From a bacterium (lineage in GTDB: Bacteria > Bacteroidota > Bacteroidia > Chitinophagales > Saprospiraceae): 45,428 nt of DNA. The stretch's first letter is position 1. Each line of letters starts with the position of its first letter. A program made the position numbers and the translations under genes. The stretch lies in contig JANSXW010000042.1 in NCBI GenBank assembly GCA_024742755.1, forward strand, positions 1 through 45,428, written 5' to 3'. Of the stretch, positions 34,703 to 44,200 are shown piece by piece. The notes beneath the pieces were generated by a model that was not told where the DNA came from, ran no database searches, and saw only the letters and a program-made list of their open reading frames with translations.

Positions 34703-35463
34703 CCACTATTTTTATTGGGATTTTCATCATGTTGCTGCTGGCATTAGCCTTCGCGCTGTTTTTTTATTTCTCTCAGCGCAAATTCCAGGCTCAGCAGATC
34801 GCTGCGCAGGAATTGGAAATCGCCCACCGGGAGCAGTTGCTGCTGGCTAGCATCCAATCTCAGGAAGAAGAACGGCAGCGCCTTGCCCGGGAACTGCACG
34901 ACGAGGTGGGCTCCAAACTCAATGTGATCAATCTGGGGTTGCACCAGCTGAAAAAGCAGGGCGCTACGAATGAGGCACAGCAGTCCTTTCAGGACCTCTT
35001 TGGGCTGGTCCGCATGACCACTGAGACCACCCGGCGCATCGCCCACGATTTGCTGCCGCCAACGCTGGAAAAATTCGGGCTGCCTGTGGCCCTGGAAGAG
35101 TTGTGTGATCAGTACCGGCAATCGTCACCGGTAGCACTGGATTACGAATTTTCAGAAAGGGATATTCCGCTTGATGCATTGGTTGCCCTCAATTTCTTCC
35201 GGGTAGCCCAGGAGTTGCTGTCGAATGCCTACAAGTACAGTCAGGCCACGGCTATCAAAATCACGCTCCACCTGAAGCCTAATGCGCTGGAGTTGGCCTA
35301 TCAGGACAACGGTATTGGCTTTGACCCCAATGCCCGTGGGCAGCAAAAGGGGATGGGGCTGAAAAATATAGAAAGCCGTATGCGTACCATACAGGCTGAT
35401 TACCGATTGGATAGCACGCCTGGAAGGGGAACCGCCTTCACGGCACAAAAAACATGGTCATGA
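34669..35463 (+). CDS. Sensor histidine kinase (HisKA_3, NarX/DesK-type)
   Basis: 264 residues. One transmembrane helix (about 11-33), then a coiled-coil stretch rich in Glu/Gln, then the HisKA_3 dimerisation domain with phospho-acceptor His in RLARELHDEVGSKLN (about residue 77). The HATPase_c domain follows, with FRVAQELLSNAYKYSQA (N-box), DNGIGFDPNA (G1) and GMGLKNIESR (G2). There is no extracytoplasmic sensor domain, so input may come from the membrane protein encoded just upstream. The stop TGA overlaps the response regulator ATG as ATGA. Confidence 0.93.
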   Translation: MDTTPAQTEILTTIFIGIFIMLLLALAFALFFYFSQRKFQAQQIAAQELEIAHREQLLLASIQSQEEERQRLARELHDEVGSKLNVINLGLHQLKKQGATNEAQQSFQDLFGLVRMTTETTRRIAHDLLPPTLEKFGLPVALEELCDQYRQSSPVALDYEFSERDIPLDALVALNFFRVAQELLSNAYKYSQATAIKITLHLKPNALELAYQDNGIGFDPNARGQQKGMGLKNIESRMRTIQADYRLDSTPGRGTAFTAQKTWS

Positions 35464-36125
35464 GGATTGCTCTGGCAGATGACGAAGCACTCTTCCGCAG
35501 AGGCATTGCGCTTATACTGGAAGAAATGGAGGATACGGAGATTATTTTTGAAGCAGACAACGGACAGTCCATGCTGGATCAGTTAGCCCGCGCTCCGGTG
35601 CAGCCGGATGTGCTGCTGCTCGATCTAAACATGCCGGTCCTGAATGGCGTGGATGCGGCAAAGGCGCTTCGGGAACAATACCCGGAGCTCAGGTTTATCG
35701 TACTGACTACCTATTTTTCCAAATCTTTCGTACTGAGCATGCTGGAGCTTGGGGCCGCGGCATATTTGCCTAAAAATGCCACCCCCGAACTGATGCAAAC
35801 CACCGTGCGGGAAGTGGTTGAGAAAGGCTTTTTCTACAATGACGAAGTCCTGGCCATCATCCGCGGGAATATGGTGAAACCTAGCCGGCAAAAACTCAGC
35901 AAGCCTTTCCAGCCCAACCTCACTGCCCGCGAAAAGGAAGTGCTGCAACTCATTTGCGAAGAACGGACCACACCGGAAATCGCTGAGCAGCTTTTCATCT
36001 CCACACGCACGGTGGAGGGGCACCGAAACAATCTCTTGTCTAAATTGCAATGCCGGAACACCGCCGGGCTCGTGGTTGTCGCCCTACAGGAAGGGCTGGT
36101 CGATATCAAACGCTTCCGCTTTTAA
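35460..36125 (+). CDS. NarL/FixJ-family response regulator
   Basis: 221 residues from ATG 35460, which overlaps the kinase stop as ATGA; an ATG six bases upstream is possible. The receiver domain has the acidic pair in LADDEALF, the phosphorylated Asp in VLLLDLNMPVL (about residue 55), Thr/Ser and Lys in LTTYFSKSF and YLPKNA. A LuxR-type helix-turn-helix follows (LTAREKEVLQLICEERTTPEIAEQLFISTRTVEGHRNNLLSKL, shown by position about 158-200). It would act on promoters in answer to the linked kinase. Confidence 0.94.
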   Translation: MRIALADDEALFRRGIALILEEMEDTEIIFEADNGQSMLDQLARAPVQPDVLLLDLNMPVLNGVDAAKALREQYPELRFIVLTTYFSKSFVLSMLELGAAAYLPKNATPELMQTTVREVVEKGFFYNDEVLAIIRGNMVKPSRQKLSKPFQPNLTAREKEVLQLICEERTTPEIAEQLFISTRTVEGHRNNLLSKLQCRNTAGLVVVALQEGLVDIKRFRF

Positions 36126-36176
36126 CCCCTCCAATGCAAAAATCAAAATAAAGCGGAAAAATATCGAACCATCTGT

Positions 36177-36184
36177 TATCTTTG
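36177..36184 (+). promoter_or_regulatory. Candidate -7 box of the DUF805 gene
   Basis: TATCTTTG is an exact match to TAnnTTTG, about 170 bases before the DUF805 ATG. A -33 TTG is not evident. A long 5' leader would follow. Confidence 0.4.
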
Positions 36185-36353
36185 ATCACATTGTTAATCA
36201 GGCAAGCTGTATGCCTGCTAGTGGATTGAGCCGTAAATGCCTGACCTCTTGAAGTTTTGCATTTGCAAGGGCTTCAGGGGCAAGAAAACTAGCAAGTAAT
36301 ACGGCCTGGTCGCACTAGTTGTCCCCAGTTATTGCCTTAAAAACCTATTGCAA

Positions 36354-36707
36354 ATGCAGTATTACCTTAAAGTACTCCAGAACTACGCCGTATTCGAAGG
36401 CCGCGCCCGCCGCAAAGAATACTGGATGTTTGTACTCTTTAACATGCTGGTCAGCTTTGCTGTTGGCTTCGTAGACGGCCTTACCGGTATAGGCTACCTT
36501 GGCCTTATTTATAGCCTGGGCGTACTTATTCCCTCCATCGCTGTGGGCGTACGCCGTATGCATGATGTGGGCAAAAGCGGGTGGTTCCTGCTCATCCCGA
36601 TCTACAACCTGATTCTGGCCGTGACAGAAGGGGAGGTAGGCGCCAATCAATACGGGCCGGACCCTAAGAATCCGGAAAGCGATTTGGTTGACCACCTGGT
36701 CAGCTAA
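36354..36707 (+). CDS. DUF805 membrane protein
   Basis: 117 residues from ATG 36354 (an in-frame TTG six bases upstream is less likely). The typical start (YYLKVLQNYAVFEGRARRKEYWMF), three or four transmembrane helices, the central GVRRMHDVGKSGWFLLIPIYN signature and a charged tail all match DUF805. Members are small inner-membrane proteins of unknown function, frequently multi-copy. A strong terminator follows. Confidence 0.93.
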   Translation: MQYYLKVLQNYAVFEGRARRKEYWMFVLFNMLVSFAVGFVDGLTGIGYLGLIYSLGVLIPSIAVGVRRMHDVGKSGWFLLIPIYNLILAVTEGEVGANQYGPDPKNPESDLVDHLVS

Positions 36708-36721
36708 TTGCGGGATAAAAT

Positions 36722-36759
36722 ACGGGGCCGTTTTTTTGATTCGGCCCCGTAGTTTTTTT
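36722..36759 (+). terminator. Rho-independent terminator after the DUF805 gene
   Basis: ACGGGGCCG (36722-36730) and CGGCCCCGT (36742-36750) form a 9-bp stem with an 11-nt loop; AG and seven T follow. A run of T in the loop also allows it to act on the opposite strand. Confidence 0.92.
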
Positions 36760-36760
36760 C

Positions 36761-36889
36761 TGCAAGCCTACCTCAAAAGATAGGCATCTGCTCATGCTTC
36801 AGCGGCCTGTTTAGCTGCTTTATGCTGATGGATACCAGCATGTGTTTATCTTGCTGCAACAATATACTTCCCACTGGAGTAGGCTTGCA
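36761..36889. repeat. 129-bp stretch bounded by 11-bp inverted repeats
   Basis: TGCAAGCCTAC (36761-36771) is exactly inverted as GTAGGCTTGCA (36879-36889). Partial inner complementarity (GCATG and TATCTT blocks) is also seen. No coding region. It may be a mobile-element relic or an uncharacterised transcript, and lies in a 320-bp gene-free stretch between the DUF805 gene and the convergent serine hydrolase gene. Confidence 0.4.
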
Positions 36890-36977
36890 AATCGTGGGTG
36901 CTTATCTGCGTTAGAGAGCACAAGAACCAAGAGTGCAAAAAAATATGAAAGTCAAGGTTGGTGAGATGAAGCGCTCT

Positions 36978-36995
36978 GCTCCAAACATAGTCTAA
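36978..36995 (+). repeat. Isolated end of the 8830-8985 repeat family
   Basis: GCTCCAAACATAGTCTAA is identical to 8970-8987, the right end of the MITE-like element. No inverted partner is nearby, so this is a solo end or a fragment. Confidence 0.55.
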
Positions 36996-37028
36996 GGTAG
37001 GGGCTGATCGACAGAAGGAGGCTCAAAA

Positions 37029-38288
37029 CTATTTCTGTTTCTTTACTAAATCATAGACCGCATCTTCAAAAACCTTCTGAATTTCCCAATCGGTAAAGGG
37101 GTACATCTGAAGCATCAAGATAGCGATCAGGTCTTCTCTGGGATCAATCCAGAAAGTAGTAGCGAAGAAACCACCCCAGGAGTAGCTCCCAATTGAGCGG
37201 GCTATATCGGTTTCTGTTTTGGCAGAAAGCAGCCCAAAGCCCAGTCCCATATCATTATCACCGGTCTCCAGGTGTGTGGATGTGATCAGGCCTACCGTTT
37301 CTGGTTTTAAAACCCGGACACCGTTGAGTGTACCTTTTTGAAGCATCATCTTGCAAAAAAGGAAATAATCCCAGGCAGTGCTGCTAAGGTCTGCACCGCC
37401 GGAAAAAAAGGTTTTTGCGCCCTGTACGGGATAGTTGACCAAGGGATAATCTGTAGGAGTTGGTGGTTCGTTCTCAGAAGATTGATAGACCGGAACGAGA
37501 CGGTCTGCTTTTTCACGGGGCAGGTAAAAATAGGTATCCTTCATTCCCAAAGGTTTAAAGAGCCGCTCTGAAAAAAACGCATCAAGAGGCATCCCTGACC
37601 AAATCTCCACCAGCCGCCCCAGCACATCAATGCTGAGGCCATAGGTATAGCGTTCCCCTGGTTCGTGCATTACCGGTAAAGTAGCCAGCCTTTTTACGTT
37701 CTCTTCCAGGGAGATGTCTCGCTCTTCAAACCCTTCTGAAATGTTAGCTTTCGCATACAATAAGGATAGTGTATCGTCGTCATAGCCATAAAACAGCCCC
37801 GAGGAATGGGTGAATAACTGCCGGACAGTCATAGGCTGAGTTGCCGGACGGGCTACAAAGCTGGAATCTTCCCGGTTCACCCGTTCCAATACCTGAAGAT
37901 TCTTGAATTCCGGTATGAACCTGGCAACGGGGTCATCCAATTTAAATTTACCTTCTTCGTACAGCATCATAGCGGCTACAGCGGTGACCGGCTTTGTCAT
38001 AGAAGCAATACGGAAAATATCATACACAGAGGAGGAGGTTTGATTTTCAAGATGGCTGAACCCAAATCCCTTATGGAAGACCATCTCTCCTTTGTGGTAA
38101 ACTAACGCGACCCCGCCCGGCACCTTGCCCTGATCCACATAACCCATTAAAGCCCGCTCCAGTGGCCTGAATGATTCGGCAACTGACTCAGCCGGAGTAT
38201 TCGATTCCATACCTTTATATCCCTTTGGGCTGCAGGCCAGGACAGTAAAAAGTATCAAACCGAAAAAAACAGAGCTGAAAGAGTTCAT
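37029..38288 (-). CDS. Serine hydrolase lipoprotein, beta-lactamase/esterase family
   Basis: 419 residues from ATG 38288; the lipoprotein signal is MNSFSSVFFGLILFTVLAC. The Ser-x-x-Lys motif is SMTK (about residue 94) and the second motif is YTYGLSIDVLG (about 215). A SWGGFFATTFWIDP segment lies near the end. It is a paralogue of the enzyme at 17020-18294, with the same order of motifs, but is a lipoprotein. It is the last of four genes in one direction behind the hybrid regulator; substrate unknown, possibly an acylated sugar or peptide. Confidence 0.92.
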   Translation of the reverse strand: MNSFSSVFFGLILFTVLACSPKGYKGMESNTPAESVAESFRPLERALMGYVDQGKVPGGVALVYHKGEMVFHKGFGFSHLENQTSSSVYDIFRIASMTKPVTAVAAMMLYEEGKFKLDDPVARFIPEFKNLQVLERVNREDSSFVARPATQPMTVRQLFTHSSGLFYGYDDDTLSLLYAKANISEGFEERDISLEENVKRLATLPVMHEPGERYTYGLSIDVLGRLVEIWSGMPLDAFFSERLFKPLGMKDTYFYLPREKADRLVPVYQSSENEPPTPTDYPLVNYPVQGAKTFFSGGADLSSTAWDYFLFCKMMLQKGTLNGVRVLKPETVGLITSTHLETGDNDMGLGFGLLSAKTETDIARSIGSYSWGGFFATTFWIDPREDLIAILMLQMYPFTDWEIQKVFEDAVYDLVKKQK

Positions 38289-38342
38289 ATCGATTGGTTT
38301 GCAAGGCGCCAGGCGAAGCCAAAGCCGGTCGCTAAACACTAT

Positions 38343-39653
38343 TTACCTTTTGATGATGATTTTTTGCTTTGAAGTTCCATGTTGCGCTTCCACTACGGCG
38401 ATGTAAACACCTGCTTCCAGGTTCTGCAAGTCAATTTTTGTTGCTTCAGTTGGCCCCGGAAGGAAAGAAACCACCACTCTTCCGAACAGGTCAACAAAAT
38501 AGACCCTTTGGATTGAACCGGCATCCGAACGGAGCTGAAGGAACTCCTTTGCCGGGTTGGGGAACATTTGAATCCGGTCATCTCTAATAAAATCGTCAAC
38601 AGATACAAGAAGACAGGTGCCGAAATACAATGGGTCCAGTACGATGTCCGCCTCTTCAACGATAAGCTGCCTTTCAGGTGCGGATTCGGTGCCGAAGTTG
38701 CAGTCCTCAGGCACACTTTCCTCGCCTTCCCAGTTGTCTTGCCCACCATTGACATAAGTGAACGGATAAGTACGGTTACCATCCAATTCGACAGTAGCAC
38801 TCCAGATGCCATTGCCCTGATCGGTCAGTGCAGTCCAAATCCATGGGTTTTTAATAACTACCTGCACATCATTGTTCAGCACTGTTTCGTTACTCATATC
38901 CACCTGAAAGGTGACGTTCACTTTGGAGGTTGGCGCTGCGTCACAACTCCCGTAGGCTACAGCTGTCAACTCTGTATCTACCAGAGGAACTGTCAGGGAG
39001 CGGAAACCATCCTCGTTCGCACAGTCATCAGGTACTGATTCTGTATCATAGTCGTTGTCAGGGTCCGGTCCATTTTGATAAGAGAACCGGTAGGTGAGCG
39101 TGGACTCCACCTCCCGCTCCAGCGTGTAGGTATAAATTCCATCTTCATCATCATCGGACATCGTGTACCATTCACTCCAATTGTCGTCCATGTAAACCCA
39201 CACATCACCACCGGGGTGTAGGTTTTCCACAGCATTGATGTCTACATGGAAAGTGATGTTGGCGTGGGTGACGGACTCGTCGCATCCCCCGAAATTAACC
39301 ACATTGAGTACCAGGTCTTCTTGTCCAACGGTGACCTGCCTTTGGGGGGCAGAAGGCGTACCAAAGTTACAATCATCCGGAAGGGTTTCTTCACCACTCC
39401 AGTTGTCCTGTCCGCCGTTTACAAAGGTATACGGGTAAGCATTATCGGCTTCGAGCTCAACGGTTGCACTCCAGATGCCATTGCCCTGATCAACCAACGG
39501 AGTCCAAATCCAGGGATCCTTTATGACTACTTGAACATCATTATTAAGAACAGTTTCGTTGCTCATGTCCACCTGAAAGGTGACATTTACTTGTGCTTCG
39601 GCAGCCGAAAGACTGAATAGGGCAAAAAACAGGAACAGTGTAAGCTTCTTCAT
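38343..39653 (-). CDS. T9SS-secreted protein with three starch-binding-like repeats
   Basis: 436 residues. Signal peptide 1-20. Three domains of about 100 residues begin with NVTFQVDMSN or NITFHVDIN (about residues 22-122, 130-236, 244-346). Each has a GNGIWSATVEL- or DGIYTYTLE-type strand, a YPYTFVNGGQDNW element and a DDC or EDC motif. The first and third are nearly identical, pointing to recent duplication; the second is diverged. Related domains occur in Bacteroidota alpha-amylases and glycan-binding proteins. Residues about 358-436 are a type A T9SS sorting domain (FPNPAKEFLQL ... AGVYIAVVE). A surface glycan-binding role is inferred. Confidence 0.82.
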   Translation of the reverse strand: MKKLTLFLFFALFSLSAAEAQVNVTFQVDMSNETVLNNDVQVVIKDPWIWTPLVDQGNGIWSATVELEADNAYPYTFVNGGQDNWSGEETLPDDCNFGTPSAPQRQVTVGQEDLVLNVVNFGGCDESVTHANITFHVDINAVENLHPGGDVWVYMDDNWSEWYTMSDDDEDGIYTYTLEREVESTLTYRFSYQNGPDPDNDYDTESVPDDCANEDGFRSLTVPLVDTELTAVAYGSCDAAPTSKVNVTFQVDMSNETVLNNDVQVVIKNPWIWTALTDQGNGIWSATVELDGNRTYPFTYVNGGQDNWEGEESVPEDCNFGTESAPERQLIVEEADIVLDPLYFGTCLLVSVDDFIRDDRIQMFPNPAKEFLQLRSDAGSIQRVYFVDLFGRVVVSFLPGPTEATKIDLQNLEAGVYIAVVEAQHGTSKQKIIIKR

Positions 39654-39733
39654 CTTATCTGGTTTTATCAGTTAGTTAGGAATTTTTGGTTTTATCAGAT
39701 AGGGTAAGCACAGTATTGTAAATATTCAGTATA

Positions 39734-41155
39734 CTATTCTTTCCAGATGATAGCCCGCCCGGCGAAGTGATCATAAAGAATGGTGTACGACCCTGCCTGA
39801 TCAGTGAACTTCAGGTCCGCACTTCCGCTCCCGGACCGGGTTGGAAGCCAGGAGACAGGATCAGAGACCTGAAAGCCGCCACCGTCTTGCTCCCCAACGA
39901 TGTAATCAGGATCAAAACCAATATCAACAGGTCCCCAACCGTCATTCTGGCCGATAAATTTCAGGCTTACATTATCCGAAAACTGGAGCCCTTCTATGAG
40001 GAAAATATGTTCGCCAAAGCCAGATGGGTTGCGTTCCATTGGGATAGCTTCTTCCGGGTTCCAGTCCAGTGCCGGGTAGTCCGTAAATCCATTACCGACG
40101 ATAAACATGGTTTCCTGAAGCTCAAATCCTGTCTGATCAACCTCCTCTGTGGTATACTGCATGTTGTAGGGGTTAAACCTGACCATGAAGTATGCGGGGT
40201 AAAAATTACTGCCGGCAACGTCGAGCAGGATAGGGGCGCTATCTTCCGCATTCACCATGCCCAAAGAAGGATCTATATTATCGACGAGCCCCCAGTTGTC
40301 AGGCACCCATGCCGGTTGTCCAATGAATTTGATTTGGTTGAAATCTTCTTCAGGCCATGCGGGAACGGTGATCTCAAACCATTGATCATCTTCGGGGTCC
40401 TGTAGCATCGTATAGCCGCGTTCAGCATTCCACGGCCACCACTGAAAGCCTCCGGCTGCATAGATGTTTTCATAAGTGACATCCCCGCCAGTCAGATTGA
40501 CCACCATATTGAGCGTGATTGACCGGTTGGAAGTATTGTTAATGGTTATCGTACCATTATGAACGGCATTATCTGCTGTGGCTGGAACCGTATAGGTATA
40601 GTTCAGGTCATATTGATTGGGGTTATCCGGTAGCTCAATGGCATGGTCTAGTTCGATACCGGGGTTTTGCATCGTGATAGAGGATATGCCCTGAACATCA
40701 GAGATTGCACCTGTGAAAGTGATCTCGTCGCCTGGTAAAGCGGTGAAATTCAGGACGAGCCCGCTGGCTTCCGGAAGCCTGGCTACATCAACTATGGTTT
40801 GAAATTCCTGCCTGTTCTGGTCTTTGTCTTCCAGTATAATATCTACGGGATAAACATTAGAGGCGGCATCTTCGGGGATGGTGAAGGAATAATCGAGGAA
40901 GTACTTCGTGACCTCATTGGCAAATACAATTTCTTTATTCAGCAACAGGTCTTCATTCCTGAGCAATATAGAAGCAAAACCAGCATCGGATTCGAAGGTC
41001 CCGGTAAAGGTAACCTCATCACCAGGGGAAGCAACAATTTCTTCAGCAACATTCTCGCCGGTTGGCGGTGGAACGGGATCCTCATCCTTAGAGCAGGAAT
41101 ACAAGGCCGCAGCCAGGGCAACAATGAGCAGATAGGAGTGGATGGTAAATTTCAT
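39734..41155 (-). CDS. SusE/SusF-like surface lipoprotein
   Basis: 473 residues from ATG 41155; the lipoprotein signal is MKFTIHSYLLIVALAAALYSC followed by SKDEDP, a surface-export type signal. Residues about 35-210 hold two Ig-like repeats (GDEVTFTGTF, GDEITFTGAI). The C-terminal half has two carbohydrate-binding-like domains starting YENIYAAGGFQWWPW and TMFIVGNGFTDYP, each with an IKFIGQPAW- or LKFIGQNDGWG-type signature seen in SusE/SusF. It lies directly downstream of the hybrid regulator. The absence of SusC and SusD in view makes the locus incomplete or rearranged, or they lie past the right edge. Confidence 0.82.
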   Translation of the reverse strand: MKFTIHSYLLIVALAAALYSCSKDEDPVPPPTGENVAEEIVASPGDEVTFTGTFESDAGFASILLRNEDLLLNKEIVFANEVTKYFLDYSFTIPEDAASNVYPVDIILEDKDQNRQEFQTIVDVARLPEASGLVLNFTALPGDEITFTGAISDVQGISSITMQNPGIELDHAIELPDNPNQYDLNYTYTVPATADNAVHNGTITINNTSNRSITLNMVVNLTGGDVTYENIYAAGGFQWWPWNAERGYTMLQDPEDDQWFEITVPAWPEEDFNQIKFIGQPAWVPDNWGLVDNIDPSLGMVNAEDSAPILLDVAGSNFYPAYFMVRFNPYNMQYTTEEVDQTGFELQETMFIVGNGFTDYPALDWNPEEAIPMERNPSGFGEHIFLIEGLQFSDNVSLKFIGQNDGWGPVDIGFDPDYIVGEQDGGGFQVSDPVSWLPTRSGSGSADLKFTDQAGSYTILYDHFAGRAIIWKE

Positions 41156-41186
41156 TGCGCTATTGATTTTATTGTTAAAGCTGTGT

Positions 41187-41239
41187 TGGACAAATCTAAG
41201 GTTTGTCAGTCTGACGGACGGGTCGTGGGCTGTCCAATT
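41187..41239 (-). promoter_or_regulatory. TGGACA half-sites before the SusE/F-like gene
   Basis: TGGACA at 41187-41192 on the plus strand and the same hexamer inverted (41231-41236) lie in the 115-bp gap between the regulator and the lipoprotein gene; the latter reads AATTGGACAG on the minus strand. The same core occurs twice upstream of the regulator. Candidate binding sites of the AraC-type output domain, on weak evidence. Confidence 0.25.
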
Positions 41240-41270
41240 AGCAGGGTGTATTTGTTCAGAAAAGGGGGCG

Positions 41271-44200
41271 CTACCGTTTCTTTTTGAGCGCCGATGGATT
41301 TTTGCCGATTTGTTTCTTAAAGCATACTCTGAAGTGTTTGAGGTCATTAAACCCGACAGAATAGGCCGCCTCAGACACATTCATGCCTTGTGCGATGAAT
41401 TCAGCACTTTTTTTAATTCTCACGGAGCGGACGAAGGCGTTGATCGATAAGCCGGTCAGGGATTTTATTTTACGGTATAGGGATGTGCGGCTGTACCCAA
41501 GTTGACGGGCGAGGTCAAAAACGGATAGCTCTTCCGTCAGGCAGTGGGTTACAATGTATTCCTCCAATTCATTCAGGAAAGCCAACTCCTTTTTCATAAG
41601 AGGAGAAACTTCGGGTGGTTCGCTTTCTGTACCGGTAGTGGAAAAGTAGCCCATGATCTTCCGGCGGTTTTCTAAAAGGGTATGCACCCGGGCATTGAGA
41701 ATGGCAAACTTAAAGGGCTTAGCCAGATAATCATCGGCACCCATTTCCAGGCCTTTGATTTCATCCTGTTCCGTCCCTTTGGCCGTAAGCATAATAATAG
41801 GGATGTGGCTGGTCTGCTGTTCATTCTTGAGATGGTGGCAGGCCTCCGTCCCACTGATACCCGGCATCATGACATCAAGAAGGATCAGGTCTGGCCCGTA
41901 TTTTTTGGCCAATGCTATCCCTTCTTCCCCATTAGTGGCTTTGAGGATTTTAAAGCTGTCCCGGAATTTCTCCTCCAGCAAGCTGAGAATATCTGTGTTG
42001 TCATCAATGAGGAGGAGGATCTGCTGATCAGTTTCCGTTGTTTCATTATTTTCAGCTTTGCTATCCACTTCTCGCATCGTTTCCTGTTCCTCTTGTAGGC
42101 CCAGGGTTTGGGTATCTGCAAAGTGAGCATTGCCTTTCAGGAATTTAACGGTAAAGCAGCTGCCCTTCCCAACAGTGCTTTCCACCTCAATACTTCCCTG
42201 GTGTAACTGTACAAGGGATTGGGTAAGGGCAAGACCGATGCCTGTGCTCGTTGATTTATCCTCAAGCCTGTAATAGCGGGTAAAAATCTTCCGAAGCTTC
42301 CTTTTCGGAATACCTACTCCTGAGTCCAGCACCCTTATCAGGATATGCTGCTCATCCTCATCGACGCTCAGGGTGATTTGCCCGCCGGAAGGGGTATTTT
42401 TGAAGGCATTGGAAAGGAGGTTATTCAGGATCATCGAAAACTTATCCTGATCAGCCCAAAGCACAAGCCCGTCGAGCGGGAGCGAAAGCTTTAAATTGAG
42501 TTGGTTGTGGCGGGCCATTTCCCGAAAGCCCTGCAGAAACTCCGACAGGTAGGTATTCAGGTTAAACTTGCTGATGACTAAATCAGAAACGCCGGTTTCT
42601 ACCTGCCGAAACTCTAACAATGAGTGTATGAGCTCCATCAATCTGTTGGAGTTCTTCAAAGCCACATCGAAGGACCGGTTAATCCTCGGGCTCGTTTTTC
42701 TGAGAGGCTCCATTTCTTCCAGCGCCACGCTAAGAATGGTCAGCGGTGTCCTTAGTTCGTGTGAAATATTGGTGAAAAACTCCAGCCGCTCATCGTGCAG
42801 CTTTTTCTCTTCGTCCCGCAGCTTTTGCTCAAAAATAAGCTGGTTTTTGATCCGGTATTGCTTCAACCGGTAATAGAGAATAGCGTAAATACCGGAGAGC
42901 AGAACCAGGGTAAAGAGAAAGATGGCAACTTTAGTCCTCCAGAAAGGAGGAGATATGGTAATGGGGATGGAGGCTTCGTCATGGAATTGCTGGTTGTCAA
43001 AGTGACTGGCTTTTACCCGGAAGGTGTAGGCTCCCGGTGGCACATTCCGATAAGTAGCAGTCGTCTGACTACCCGCCGTATTCCATTTTTCATCGTATCC
43101 ATCAAGGAGATATTCGTAATGGATATCCCAAGAAAAAGGATAGCTGAGGGACTGGTAGTCGATGGAAAATGTGGTATGCCTGTGGTTCAACTGTACTTCG
43201 GGGCGGTACTCGATACTGCGTTCAATGATCTCCTGATCACCAGGAATGATTTCCTGGTTGAGGACACTCAGCTTCGTGAGTTGGATATTGGGTTTTTGAG
43301 CAATGGAATACAAATTATCCGGATTGAAATAATTAACCCCTTCGATACCTCCAAAAAAGAAGAGGCCGTTACTTGCTTTAAGAGCGGATCCATCGTGAAA
43401 CTCGGCCACCTGTAAACCTCGCTGCCAGTCGTAGTTGTAAAAATGCTGTTCACTGGGGCTGAACCGTGAAATTCCCCGGTTGGTGCTAAGCCATAAGTAC
43501 CCCGATTTATCTGCCAGGATAGCGTGCACCTTATTACTGGCCAAACCATCCTCTTCCGAGAAGGACTCAAAAGATTCGGTTGCAGTATTGAATCGGCACA
43601 ACCCAGCCGAGCCGGTCCCCAGCCATAAATTCTGATCTCCTCTGCTACAAATGGAAAAGATGATATCGGGGCCCGGTTGGGCACCGTTCTGGGGGTCAAA
43701 CCGGGTAATTTCCTGGCTTACCGGATCATAGGCGACTAAGCCATCCCCAAATGTACCCAGCCACAACCTTCCGCCAAATGCATGTATAGCTCTTACGTCA
43801 TAGTATTCCAAGCCTTCAACGGGGTCGAAACAATCTTCTTCCCGGTTATATTGTAAAACGCCTCCCTGGTTTGTCCCAATCCAGAGCCGCCGGGAAGCAT
43901 CTTCGTAAATACAGCGGATATCATTGACTGGCAACTGAGCAGGAGCCTGATAGCGATAAAACCGGTTTGTGGCTTCATCAAACCGGTTCAGCCCTCCTTC
44001 ATAAGTGCCCAGCCACACTTGTCCGGTGTAGTCCGTGAAGGCACTGAGTACTGCATTGTCGCTCAAGGAATAAGAATTGTCCGGTTCATGGCGAAATCGT
44101 TCCACCACTCCTGTTTCCGGGTTCCAGATATTCACGCCATCGCCATCGGTACCAAACCAAATGTTGCCATAGTGGTCTTCTGCCATCCCCCAAACCTTAC

